Assembly (NCBI GenBank): GCA_001028025.1
Contig: LDAQ01000091.1
Span: 1 to 31,528, forward strand
Direction: 5' to 3'
From: Faecalicatena fissicatena
GTDB taxonomy: Bacteria > Bacillota > Clostridia > Lachnospirales > Lachnospiraceae
DNA: 31,528 bases
In this document: positions 24,267 to 31,528 of the stretch, one piece after another
How the letters are laid out: every line of letters begins with the position of its first letter
Numbering within the stretch: position 1 is the first letter of the stretch
The notes under the pieces: model-generated
What the model was told of the DNA's origin: nothing
The model's database searches: none
Seen by the model: the letters and a program-made list of their open reading frames with translations, nothing else
Made by a program: the position numbers and the translations under genes

Positions 24267-25853
24267 ATGAGGAAACCATTATTTATAACCGGCGATGAAG
24301 CTGCCGCCATGATACAGGATGACAGTACAATCGCAACAATCGGCATGACACTGGTCTCAGCATCTGAAACAATTTTAAAAGCAATTGAAAAATGCTTCTT
24401 AGACACGGGCAGTCCGAATCACCTCACCCTTGTCCATTCCTGCGGGCAAAGTGATCGCGACAGAGGAATTCAGCATTTCGCACATGAAAAAATGCTGCAC
24501 CGCATTATAGGAGGACACTGGGGACTGCAGCCACAAATGATGGAATTAATCTCCAGCAATAAAATTCTCGCATACTGTCTTCCCCAAGGTCAATTTGCAC
24601 AGCTGTACAGAAGCATGGCCGGAGGAGAACCCGGAAAAATCACAAAAGTCGGCCTCGGAACTTTTATTGACCCGCGCATAGACGGCGGAAAGATGAATGA
24701 AATCACCAAGTCTGCCCCCGATATCGTAGATATTATAACTATTAACGGGGAGGAGTATATGCGTTACAAACCGATCCCTCTCGATTACTGCATTATCCGT
24801 GGAACCTATGTCGATGAGATGGGTAATCTCACAACAGATGAAGAGGCAATGCAGCTCGAAGTATTTTCTGCTGTCATGGCATGTAAAAAATTTGGCGGAA
24901 AAGTAATCGCTCAGGCAAAATACAAAGTAAAATCCGGGACTCTCCACTGCAAACGGGTTACAGTACCTGGAATTTTCATTGATGCTGTTGTCATGTGTCC
25001 CAACCCAGAGGATGACCATCGCCAAACTCATAGCTTTGTATTCGATCCGGCATACTGCGGTGATATCAAAGTACCTGTTACTAACTCCGAGTCACTGCCC
25101 ATGACAGTCCGCAAGGCAATCGGACGACGCGCTCTTATGGAGCTTTCAGCAAACGATGTTTTAAATGTAGGCACAGGAATTCCAAATGATGTTGTCGGCC
25201 CCATTATTGCAGAGGAGGGCATAGATGATGATGTAACAATCACTGTGGAATCCGGAATTTATGGCGGCATACCTATGGGCGGCGTTGACTTCGGGATCGC
25301 CAAAAATAATTTTGCATTACTTCGGCACGATGATCAGTTTGATTACTATAATGGTGCCGGTGTGGATGTCACTTATATGGGCGCCGGAGAAGTCGATTCC
25401 GAAGGTAATGTAAATGCAACCAGGCTCGGCCCAAATCCTACAGGTGCGGGCGGCTTTATTGATATTACAACCAATGCAAAACATGTTGTATTTTGTTCTT
25501 CCTTCACCGGCAAAGGACTGGACTGCTCTTTTGAAGGAGATAAGCTTCACATCAACAAAGAAGGAAGCCTCATTAAATTCGTAAATAAAATCCAGCAAAT
25601 CTCCTATAATGGTGAAATTGCGAGAAAGAAAAAGCAGAAAATGCACTATGTAACTGAAAGGGCTGTATTTGAGCTGCGTGCCGAAGGACTTGTCCTCACA
25701 GAAATCGCACCCGGAATTGATTTACAACAACAGATTTTAGATTTAATGGAGTTCAAACCAATTATAAGCTCTGATTTAAAGGAAATGAATCCTTCCATTT
25801 TCCGTGAAAACGGTTCATTTGGTTTAAAGGATTTTATAAACAACACCTATTAA
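24267..25853 (+). CDS. Acyl-CoA:acetate/3-ketoacid CoA transferase, YdiF/Pct type
   Basis: 528 aa, the length of the fused alpha-beta (YdiF, propionate CoA-transferase) type. Residues 1-275 are the alpha-like half; GTGIPNDVV (302-310) and TVESG with catalytic Glu328 followed by GGIPMGG belong to the beta-like half. Glu328 forms the gamma-glutamyl-CoA intermediate in this family. It moves CoA from one acyl-CoA (often acetyl-CoA) to a free acid without ATP. AGGAGG precedes the ATG, 16 bp after the ligase. In this context it likely acts on a 3-oxo or 3-hydroxy acid. Confidence 0.9.
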   Translation: MRKPLFITGDEAAAMIQDDSTIATIGMTLVSASETILKAIEKCFLDTGSPNHLTLVHSCGQSDRDRGIQHFAHEKMLHRIIGGHWGLQPQMMELISSNKILAYCLPQGQFAQLYRSMAGGEPGKITKVGLGTFIDPRIDGGKMNEITKSAPDIVDIITINGEEYMRYKPIPLDYCIIRGTYVDEMGNLTTDEEAMQLEVFSAVMACKKFGGKVIAQAKYKVKSGTLHCKRVTVPGIFIDAVVMCPNPEDDHRQTHSFVFDPAYCGDIKVPVTNSESLPMTVRKAIGRRALMELSANDVLNVGTGIPNDVVGPIIAEEGIDDDVTITVESGIYGGIPMGGVDFGIAKNNFALLRHDDQFDYYNGAGVDVTYMGAGEVDSEGNVNATRLGPNPTGAGGFIDITTNAKHVVFCSSFTGKGLDCSFEGDKLHINKEGSLIKFVNKIQQISYNGEIARKKKQKMHYVTERAVFELRAEGLVLTEIAPGIDLQQQILDLMEFKPIISSDLKEMNPSIFRENGSFGLKDFINNTY

Positions 25854-25879
25854 AAACATTTTCAAAGGAGGATTTACTT

Positions 25880-26623
25880 ATGCGTTTAGAAAACAAAGTA
25901 GCTATTGTAACCGGCGCCGGAAGAGGATTGGGGAAGGGCATTGCGAAAAAGCTGGCCGAAAATGGAGCGAAAGTAATTGTTGCCGATATGGCACCTGCCG
26001 ATGATGCCGTAGCAGAGATTCAGGCAGCCGGAGGCACTGCATGTGCATTCACCGTCGATGTCGCAAAACAAGATGAAGTACAGGCACTTGTACAGTTTGC
26101 CATTGAAACTTATGGCACGCTGGATATTATGGTAAACAACGCCGGAATTAACCGTGATGGAATGCTGCACAAGATGACTGCCGAAAACTGGGATTTGGTC
26201 CTTTCCATTGATCTGACAGGAACCTTCTATGGAACCCAAGAAGCAATTAAATATATGCGTAGTCAAAATTCTGGCAGAATCATCAACATATCCTCTGGAA
26301 GCTGGCTAGGTAACATCGGCCAGGCCAATTATGCTGCTGCAAAGGCAGGGGTGATAGGACTCACTAAAACAGCAGCCAGAGAAAATGCCAGAAAAGGGAT
26401 TACCTGTAATGCTATTTGTCCAGGTTTTATTGAAACAGATATGACTTTAAGACTTAAAGAAGTAAATGATGGTGCCGCATGGGACAGTATGATGCAGCGA
26501 ATCCCTATGAACTATGCCGGCAAGCCTGAGGATGTCGGAAATATGGTTGCATTTCTTGCATCTGATGAAGCAGCATATATCACCTCTGAAGTTATAAATG
26601 TCGGCGGAGGAATGATTGTATAG
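25880..26623 (+). CDS. Short-chain dehydrogenase/reductase (FabG/PhaB-like)
   Basis: 247 aa classical SDR. TGAGRGLG (11-18) and NNAG (86-89) bind the cofactor; Ser139, Tyr151 and Lys155 are the catalytic residues; PGFIETDM (181-188) follows. Asp36 at the end of the second strand points to NAD(H) rather than NADP(H), which suits oxidation of a hydroxyacyl substrate. The usual catalytic Asn in the NLTG motif is Asp111 here. Between the CoA transferase and the thiolase, it most plausibly oxidises a 3-hydroxyacyl-CoA (or the free hydroxy acid) to the 3-oxo form. AAAGGAGG upstream. Confidence 0.88.
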   Translation: MRLENKVAIVTGAGRGLGKGIAKKLAENGAKVIVADMAPADDAVAEIQAAGGTACAFTVDVAKQDEVQALVQFAIETYGTLDIMVNNAGINRDGMLHKMTAENWDLVLSIDLTGTFYGTQEAIKYMRSQNSGRIINISSGSWLGNIGQANYAAAKAGVIGLTKTAARENARKGITCNAICPGFIETDMTLRLKEVNDGAAWDSMMQRIPMNYAGKPEDVGNMVAFLASDEAAYITSEVINVGGGMIV

Positions 26624-26676
26624 TATGTAAATATATCTGAAAATTGTCGTTTTTTCTATGAAAGGAGATTCATATA

Positions 26677-27855
26677 ATGAAAGATGTTGTAATTGTAAGC
26701 GGGGTAAGACTTCCGGTTGGAAGTTATGGTGGCAGTTTAAAAGATTTGTCCGCAATTGATATGGGGGCTATGGTAGTTAAAGAAGCTGTAAACCGTGCTG
26801 GGATTCAGCCTTCCGATGTTGATGAAGTTATCATTGGACAAGTTGGCCAAATTGCAGAAAATGGATTTGTGGCAAGAGCTATCAGTTTAAAGGCCGGAAT
26901 GCCTAAAGAAACAACGGCCTATTCCGTTAATCGGCAATGTGGTTCCGGTCTGCAAGCAATCGCGGATGCGGTCATGGAAATCCAGACCGGCTTTGCTGAT
27001 GTTGTTGTTGCCGGAGGAGCAGAAAATATCTCTCAACTTCCTTATTATGTTAAAGATGCCCGGTGGGGTGCTCGTATGGGACACAAAACATTTGAAGATG
27101 GGGTCATTGACATTCTTACATGGCCTTTGGATGGTAATCACAATGGTGTAACTGCCGAAAATGTAGCAGCAAAATATAATGTTACCCGTGAGGAACAGGA
27201 TATTTTTGCGCTGCAGAGCCATCAAAAGGCCTGCGCAGCAATAAAAAGCGGAAAATTCAAAGAAGAAATACTGCCAGTTGAACTTAAAGGGAAAAAAGGA
27301 GTTACTACCGTATTCGATACCGATGAGGGGCCAAGAGAGGAGCAGACCATTGAAAAACTTGCAAAACTCCGCCCTTGCTTTGTGAATGGCGGCACCGTAA
27401 CTGCAGGCAATTCTTCCAGCTTGAATGATGGTGCTGCTGCCGTGGTTGTTATGTCATTGGAGAAAGCAAAAGAACTGGGGATTACGCCTAAGCTGACAAT
27501 TGAAGGTTATGCAGTAGCAGGCTTTGACGCGGAATTAATGGGATATGCACCTAGGTTTTCCAGTGAAAAGCTTGCAGATAAACTCAAAATCGACCTGAGA
27601 ACTGTTGATATGTTCGAGATCAATGAAGCGTTTGCCAGCCAGGCATTTGCTGTCAGCAGAGATCTGGGGCTGGATATGGATAAAGTAAATATCTACGGGG
27701 GCGGAATATCTATCGGACATCCTATCGGTGCTACCGGAGCAATCTTAACAGTCAAAGTTCTATATGAATTGATGCATACAGCTAAGAAAGATGCTATGAT
27801 TAGCATGTGCATCGGAGGCGGCCAGGGGATTTCTATGTATTTCACCAAATATTAA
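26677..27855 (+). CDS. Thiolase (acetyl-CoA C-acyltransferase family)
   Basis: 392 aa, full length. The three catalytic residues are present: Cys88 in NRQCGSG, His348 in IGHPIGATGA and Cys378 in MCIGGGQG; NEAFASQAF carries the conserved Asn. It would cleave a 3-oxoacyl-CoA with CoA to give acetyl-CoA and a shortened acyl-CoA (or run in the synthetic direction). AAAGGAG precedes the ATG. It ends the operon and is followed by a strong terminator. No crotonase or acyl-CoA dehydrogenase is present, so the operon would handle substrates that enter at the 3-hydroxy or 3-oxo level. Confidence 0.92.
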   Translation: MKDVVIVSGVRLPVGSYGGSLKDLSAIDMGAMVVKEAVNRAGIQPSDVDEVIIGQVGQIAENGFVARAISLKAGMPKETTAYSVNRQCGSGLQAIADAVMEIQTGFADVVVAGGAENISQLPYYVKDARWGARMGHKTFEDGVIDILTWPLDGNHNGVTAENVAAKYNVTREEQDIFALQSHQKACAAIKSGKFKEEILPVELKGKKGVTTVFDTDEGPREEQTIEKLAKLRPCFVNGGTVTAGNSSSLNDGAAAVVVMSLEKAKELGITPKLTIEGYAVAGFDAELMGYAPRFSSEKLADKLKIDLRTVDMFEINEAFASQAFAVSRDLGLDMDKVNIYGGGISIGHPIGATGAILTVKVLYELMHTAKKDAMISMCIGGGQGISMYFTKY

Positions 27856-27908
27856 TTCTGTCCTAGAATGTTTGTGCTCCGATATATAATGCATTCCATT
27901 TTTATAAA

Positions 27909-27960
27909 GTATACGGTAAACCACTAGTACTGTGCCAGTGGTTTACCGTATACGTTTTTT
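27909..27960 (+). terminator. Strong terminator after the thiolase gene
   Basis: A perfect 17-bp stem, GTATACGGTAAACCACT at 27909-27925 with its complement at 27937-27953, 11-base loop, then G and six T. It lies between convergent genes and may also stop transcription from the sulP side. Confidence 0.9.
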
Positions 27961-27982
27961 GGCTTCTTTATTCTAATATAAA

Positions 27983-29662
27983 CTATTGCTGCACATTCTG
28001 TTTTGACAAACTACGTTTGATCATTTTTGCTCTTTCCAGTGCTTCATCGATATTAGCACAGAAGTTTTCTTCGCCCACTTCTTCCACAAAGCCGGCCTTT
28101 TCCATAACACTCATCGGCTGCTGCTGAACATGGGAAAGCAACATGGTAATTCCTCTTTTTTTACTTCTCTCATACGTATTTTTCAGAGACTGTAGTGCGG
28201 TCACATCCATAGCCGGTACTCCTCGCATTCGGATAATAACGACTTTTGTATTGGCAGAAACTTCTACATCCATTATTTTATCTGCTGCTGCAAAGAACAT
28301 TGGTCCAATGATCTCATATACCAGCGTATTCTTCGGAACAGCCTTCAGCCGAATACTGTCCGGATCATTTTGCTCATCGATATTTTCTTCCTCTAAATAA
28401 CGCCAGCTTTTTACTTCCGTCACATCTGACATTCTCTTCAGAAACAAAAATGCTGCCACAACAATACCAACCTCGATAGCAACAACTAAATCAAAAACTA
28501 CGGTCAAAATAAAGGTCACGATTAAAACAATGGAATCGCTTTTCGGTGATGTTTTGACCATAAAGTTAAACTCTCTCCAGCCACTCATATTATATGCTAC
28601 CATAAACAGAATAGCCGCAATGGCAGGCATTGGAATCCATGCCGCATAAGGCATTAATACCAGTAAAATCAACAGCAGCGAAACAGAATGTACCATTCCT
28701 GCAATAGGTGTACGTCCACCATTTTTTACGTTGGCAGCAGTTCTTGCAATCGCACCAGTTGCCGGAATTCCGCCAAACAAAGCCGATACAATATTTCCAG
28801 CCCCCTGTGCCACCATTTCCATATTTGGTTTGTGTCGTCCACCAATCATACCATCCGAAACCACGCAAGAAAGCAGAGACTCTATTCCTGCCAGAACAGC
28901 GATGGTAAATGCATCCGGTAACAATTCCACAATCATGCTAAATGATACCGTAGGTACCGTAACACCTGGCAGTTTGCTGGAAATCGTGTAAAGATCACCG
29001 ATGGTCTTCACATCCATATGTATTACTTTGACCATGATAATAGCAACAATCACTGCAATCAGCGATGCTGGTATTTTCCCAAAGAATTTGGGCCAGATAA
29101 TCAAAATAGCCAGTGCAGCACCCCCAACGATAACTGCCTGCCAGTTAATTGTGCGAATCGCCGAAAGACAAGCAGTCAATTTTTCCATCGTTTCAACCGG
29201 TGATTCGGTCAGAGTAAGTCCCAAAAAATCTTTTATCTGCCCAATCAGAATTGTAATTGCGATTCCGAAGGTAAAACCAGTTGTAATCGTCGCCGGTATA
29301 AAACGGATCAAATTACCGAATTTTAAAAATCCCATGATAACAAGTAAAATACCCGCCATAATCGTGGCAACCACAAGTCCATCCATTCCATTTTTCGCTA
29401 CGATACCCGCAACGATAGTCGCAAATGCTGCCGTAGGTCCCGCAATCTGTACATTGCTGCCGCCCAGAAACGAAACAACAAACCCTGCAAAAATGGCCGT
29501 ATAAATTCCCTGCTCAGGTCCAACTCCCGAAGCAAGCGCCAATGCAATCGACAATGGCAAAGCAATGATTGCAACAATGATACCAGATATAATATCTTTT
29601 ACCAATTGCTCTTTGGAATAATTTTTTAAAGTGTCAAATAGTTTTGGTGTAAATCCATTCAT
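27983..29662 (-). CDS. SulP-family inorganic anion transporter with STAS domain
   Basis: 559 aa. Residues from about 20 to 425 hold 12-14 membrane segments of the SulP/SLC26 family, with GIVVAIIALPLSIALALASG near the N-terminus and the GGIPATGAIARTAANVKNGGRTP signature. Residues from about 440 form a cytoplasmic STAS domain (VRL-like core, MRGVPAMDVTALQSL). Members carry sulfate, bicarbonate or dicarboxylates, and the sequence does not decide between them. GGAGGGG precedes the ATG. It is convergent with the thiolase operon and separated by a terminator, so a link to it is not supported. Confidence 0.9.
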   Translation of the reverse strand: MNGFTPKLFDTLKNYSKEQLVKDIISGIIVAIIALPLSIALALASGVGPEQGIYTAIFAGFVVSFLGGSNVQIAGPTAAFATIVAGIVAKNGMDGLVVATIMAGILLVIMGFLKFGNLIRFIPATITTGFTFGIAITILIGQIKDFLGLTLTESPVETMEKLTACLSAIRTINWQAVIVGGAALAILIIWPKFFGKIPASLIAVIVAIIMVKVIHMDVKTIGDLYTISSKLPGVTVPTVSFSMIVELLPDAFTIAVLAGIESLLSCVVSDGMIGGRHKPNMEMVAQGAGNIVSALFGGIPATGAIARTAANVKNGGRTPIAGMVHSVSLLLILLVLMPYAAWIPMPAIAAILFMVAYNMSGWREFNFMVKTSPKSDSIVLIVTFILTVVFDLVVAIEVGIVVAAFLFLKRMSDVTEVKSWRYLEEENIDEQNDPDSIRLKAVPKNTLVYEIIGPMFFAAADKIMDVEVSANTKVVIIRMRGVPAMDVTALQSLKNTYERSKKRGITMLLSHVQQQPMSVMEKAGFVEEVGEENFCANIDEALERAKMIKRSLSKQNVQQ

Positions 29663-29786
29663 AGTGCCCCTCCATTAGATAAGTAAGCCTCGAAAGGCTC
29701 AACTTTAAAAGGGTAACACAAAACTATACCTATTACTATGAAAAACAGGATTGCACTTAATTTTATCCAATTGGTTCCATCATGTT
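29663..29786. other. Upstream region of sulP
   Basis: About 120 bp that should hold the sulP promoter; a small hairpin (AGCCT-CGAA-AGGCT, near 29687-29700) lies 25-40 bp before the ATG. No confident -35/-10 pair could be chosen. Confidence 0.35.
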
Positions 29787-29828
29787 AAAAACCCCACAAG
29801 CCAGTAAGCACTGGACTTGCGGGGTTTT
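29787..29828. terminator. Rho-independent terminator upstream of sulP
   Basis: AAAACCCCACAAG-CCAGT pairs with ACTGGACTTGCGGGGTTTT with one mismatch and one bulge. T runs occur on both sides, so it can work in both directions; it would shield sulP from the decayed genes to its right. Confidence 0.7.
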
Positions 29829-30039
29829 AACGCTCTATTCAAACTTTGAGCAGAATACAAATTTCAAAAACAGGATATACTCGATTTTCATAAATTTTTA
29901 TCGCTTTACTTCGAATGTATATTTGTATTTTATTATCTGATGCTGTTTTTAGTATCAAAATAGTATCAATCCTAGGGGGATTCAGCTTGTACTTGTATAA
30001 ATTAATTTGCCCCTATCCCTCTCAAAATTATTTTTCATT
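29829..30039. other. AT-rich spacer with short repeats
   Basis: No gene. TAGTATCAA occurs twice (29950-29958 and 29961-29969). An 11-bp inverted repeat, ACTTGTATAAA (29991-30001) with TTTATACAAGT (30039-30049), brackets the end of the EcsC fragment. These may be old integrase arm sites or an element end, but that is not shown. Confidence 0.35.
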
Positions 30040-30483
30040 TTATACAAGTTCTTCTGTATCAAAATCATCTTCTTGCAGTATATTTTCGAGTACATCTTCA
30101 TCGATCTCAATACCATTTACAATATCATCTGCAATCACATCTATTACCGCATCATCTTTATCTGATTCTTCAACGTTTGGATTGCTTAATGACGTATCTC
30201 TAAGAGAATTCTTCAATTTCACGCAACAAGGTTTAAATGTTATAAACGTTAATCCACCGCCTATAGCTCCGCCAAGAACTGGAATTGCTTTCTTAAAGAA
30301 TCCAGCCAAAACATCTTTTGTCATTTTAACACCAAACCATCTAGAAACGCTCTTTACAATCGGATAAATGGTTCCCTTGGTTAGTGCCTTCTTCATCAGT
30401 TGCTTTTCTACTCCATTTGCCAATGCCCTTGCCATTCCCTTAATTGCATTGTTTGCTCCAGCAGCGCCATACATAACTCCCAT
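30040..30483 (-). pseudogene. EcsC-family protein, C-terminal fragment
   Basis: 147 aa open frame. The N-terminal 80 residues (GANNAIKGMARALANGVEKQ, then KGTIYPIVKSVSRWFGVKMTKD and a Gly-rich hydrophobic stretch VLGGAIGGGLTFITF) match the C-terminal part of EcsC-domain proteins, which run to about 250-300 aa. The tail is acidic. The N-terminal half of the domain is missing; upstream the frame runs out within about 20 codons into a different gene fragment, and the ATG at 30483 has no ribosome binding site. I read it as a remnant. EcsC has no well-defined biochemical role. Confidence 0.45.
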
Positions 30484-30505
30484 GCATAGAATAAGTATGT
30501 TTACT

Positions 30506-30817
30506 GTTTAATGCCTTTTCAAAATTATCGTCCGCTGACACCAAATTGTATTGTTCTCCAAAAATCCAATAATTTTGCTCTATAGTAGTTTGAATATGCA
30601 ATCTTTCACTCGAAAATTTGCTATAATCAAATACCAATTTTTTAAGTAGTTCAATTATAGCGTATCTATTTTCTATTATCTTAATTGTAGAAATTATCCT
30701 GCGCATACTTGTTTTCTTTAGATCCCCTGCAAGTGAAGCCCTTTCTTCAGCGCTCAATACTGTTATGCTTTCAATAATAGTAATTATGTTTTCCCTTTCA
30801 TCCGTATCTAATCTACC
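30506..30817 (-). pseudogene. Fragment of an ATP-binding/DUF4263-like (Shedu-type) protein
   Basis: 104 codons of open frame without a proper start, beginning right after a stop. The section SSERLHIQTTIEQNYWIFGE followed by QYNLVSADDNFEKALN matches, from memory, the linker seen before the C-terminal domain of HATPase-type and Shedu/DUF4263 proteins (ERxxLHxxLExxxWIFGExYNL). The N-terminal ATPase part and the nuclease-like part are both absent. It joins the integrase remnant on one side and the EcsC fragment on the other, so it is a recombination relic. Confidence 0.4.
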
Positions 30818-30823
30818 CTACCT

Positions 30824-30968
30824 TTACCCAGCGTGTTCTTTCGTGAGCCAAGTGTTGTGTTTTAACTTCGGCTGCATATCTCTGGTGTAAACGGCCACAA
30901 ATTCAGAAAATGTCATATCGAAACGACACAAACCACGTCCCCCGCTTCTCGTCTTTATAGGCTGCCAT
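30824..30968 (-). pseudogene. Tyrosine integrase, N-terminal remnant with internal deletion
   Basis: ATG at 30968 begins MAAYKDEKRGTWFVSFRY, the arm-binding N-terminus of ICE/Tn916-type tyrosine recombinases, and stops after 18 codons. A second frame then gives MTFSEFVAVYTRDMQPKLK and HNTWLTKEH, the next part of the same proteins, before it too ends. About 30 residues (the KRKxxRGFATKKEAxEWE region) are missing between them, and the whole catalytic domain is gone. Not functional. It directly follows the excisionase, the normal gene order for these elements. Confidence 0.7.
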
Positions 30969-30983
30969 GCTGCCACTTCCCTT

Positions 30984-31170
30984 CTAATTCGCTTTTGTTA
31001 TTCCATAAAACTTTTCTTCGTAACTTCCAGCTTACCCTTCTTGCGATAGTAAGAAAACCTTTTGCTTCTAATTCTTCATTCATCTGTCGTACCAGTTTGT
31101 AGGCAAATGGTTTTGAGATGCCTAATTCTTCTGCAATTTCCCCGGCTGTTACAAATAAAGTGTTGTTCAA
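30984..31170 (-). pseudogene. xis: Excisionase (helix-turn-helix), frameshifted
   Basis: Begins with TTG at 31170 behind AAAAAGGAG: LNNTLFVTAGEIAEELGISK then PFAYKLVRQMNEELEAKGFLTI, the winged helix of ICE excisionases. After RRVS the frame is off; the family ending YEEKFYGITKAN and a TAG (30984-30986) follow in the next frame. The distance is 187 bp, 62 codons plus 1 base, so a 1-base insertion (or 2-base loss) near 31020-31035 broke it. The unbroken reading continues instead with unrelated Arg/Lys/Trp-rich residues. Confidence 0.65.
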
Positions 31171-31274
31171 TAATGAATCTCCTTTTTGATTTACGGCTTC
31201 CGTTTGTATCGTCTGTTGCCAGTGTTTCAACTGACCTCAACCGCTCATACGGCTATGGGATTGCTCCTTTTTGA

Positions 31275-31528
31275 GATTCCTACCATTTACAGGAGGTATG
31301 TTTCCACAACTGTATTTTTAGAAATTGTGAGTTTACAGAAATAAATTCATATAAATCAAAAAAATTAACTACAGTTCCTGAATTAGCTCAAGGTTTTAGT
31401 GCTTGTGAAATTTATAATTGTCTTTTTAAAAGATGTTGCTTAGAAAATATTTTTTTTAGTATTGGCAGATTAATTCATACCTCTTTTGATAATATGTTAT
31501 TTTTTAAATGTAAACGCACCATAGTGAG
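31275..31528 (+). pseudogene. Pentapeptide-repeat protein fragment, cut at the window edge
   Basis: An open frame of 84 codons with no ATG, GTG or TTG runs off the right edge. It reads in five-residue steps with a central Leu/Phe/Ile: VCFHN CIFRN CEFTE, later CEIYN CLFKR CCLEN IFFSI, then GRLIH TSFDN MLFFK. Cys is frequent at the first place. This is the pattern of right-handed beta-helix pentapeptide proteins. The N-terminus is missing and a stop lies just before 31275, so it is probably truncated; the rest lies outside the window. Confidence 0.45.

Noticed and set aside
25804..25818. A TGAAAACGGTTCA operator/cre-like sequence
   Set aside because: It lies inside the end of the CoA transferase gene and its second half does not fit the operator pair near 22295 and 22625; chance match.
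27983..29662. SulP transporter as part of the CoA operon system
   Set aside because: It is convergent and separated by a 17-bp-stem terminator; no shared operator was seen.

Overview
The window looks like chromosomal DNA of a gut-type, low-GC clostridium, most probably a member of the Lachnospiraceae. Gene starts carry strong GGAGG-type ribosome binding sites, and promoters match TTGnnn/TAnnnT with 17-bp spacers. The gene content (anaerobic myo-inositol catabolism, Pct/YdiF-type CoA transferase, EFR1 flavodoxin-ferredoxin, DUF1847) fits that group. No rRNA, tRNA or CRISPR array was seen.

Region 1 (1-7460, minus strand) is a myo-inositol operon transcribed iolC, iolD, iolB, iron-dependent alcohol dehydrogenase, MFS transporter, iolJ-type aldolase. 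It has one well-formed promoter overlapped by a GCACGC/GCGTGC inverted repeat. The inositol dehydrogenases (iolG), iolE and the malonate-semialdehyde dehydrogenase iolA are not in the window. The alcohol dehydrogenase in the operon could reduce the malonate semialdehyde made by IolJ to 3-hydroxypropionate.

Region 2 (7470-15290) is a patchwork of accessory genes. It holds a start-less ORF fragment, an AraC/GyrI regulator with a Cys-rich partner, a zinc-ribbon TM2 membrane protein with a 4 x 36 bp repeat, a 42-codon transposase stump, a DUF1847 protein, an EFR1 flavodoxin-ferredoxin followed by an iron-sulfur protein tail, a PAS-PAS-GGDEF-GAF diguanylate cyclase, and a Phd antitoxin whose Doc toxin partner is broken by an internal deletion.

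Region 3 (15340-27960) is the most coherent and least familiar system. A LacI-type regulator sits beside a leftward operon (metallo-beta-lactamase-fold hydrolase, sugar-type substrate-binding lipoprotein, ABC ATPase, two permeases). Divergent to it is a rightward operon (acyl-CoA ligase, CoA transferase, NAD-type SDR, thiolase). Each divergent promoter has a copy of the same near-palindrome (core AACCGTTTTCTT) 13-14 bp after its -10 box, so the two operons are probably one regulon. I infer import of a small lactone or ester, hydrolysis to a hydroxy acid, CoA activation, oxidation to a 3-oxoacyl-CoA and thiolysis to acetyl-CoA plus another acyl-CoA. The substrate is unknown.

Region 4 (27960-31528) has a SulP anion transporter, then an AT-rich zone of decayed genes: an EcsC C-terminal fragment, a fragment of an ATP-binding/DUF4263-like protein, an integrase N-terminus with an internal deletion, a frameshifted excisionase, and at the right edge a pentapeptide-repeat fragment. 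This reads as the eroded end of an integrative element.
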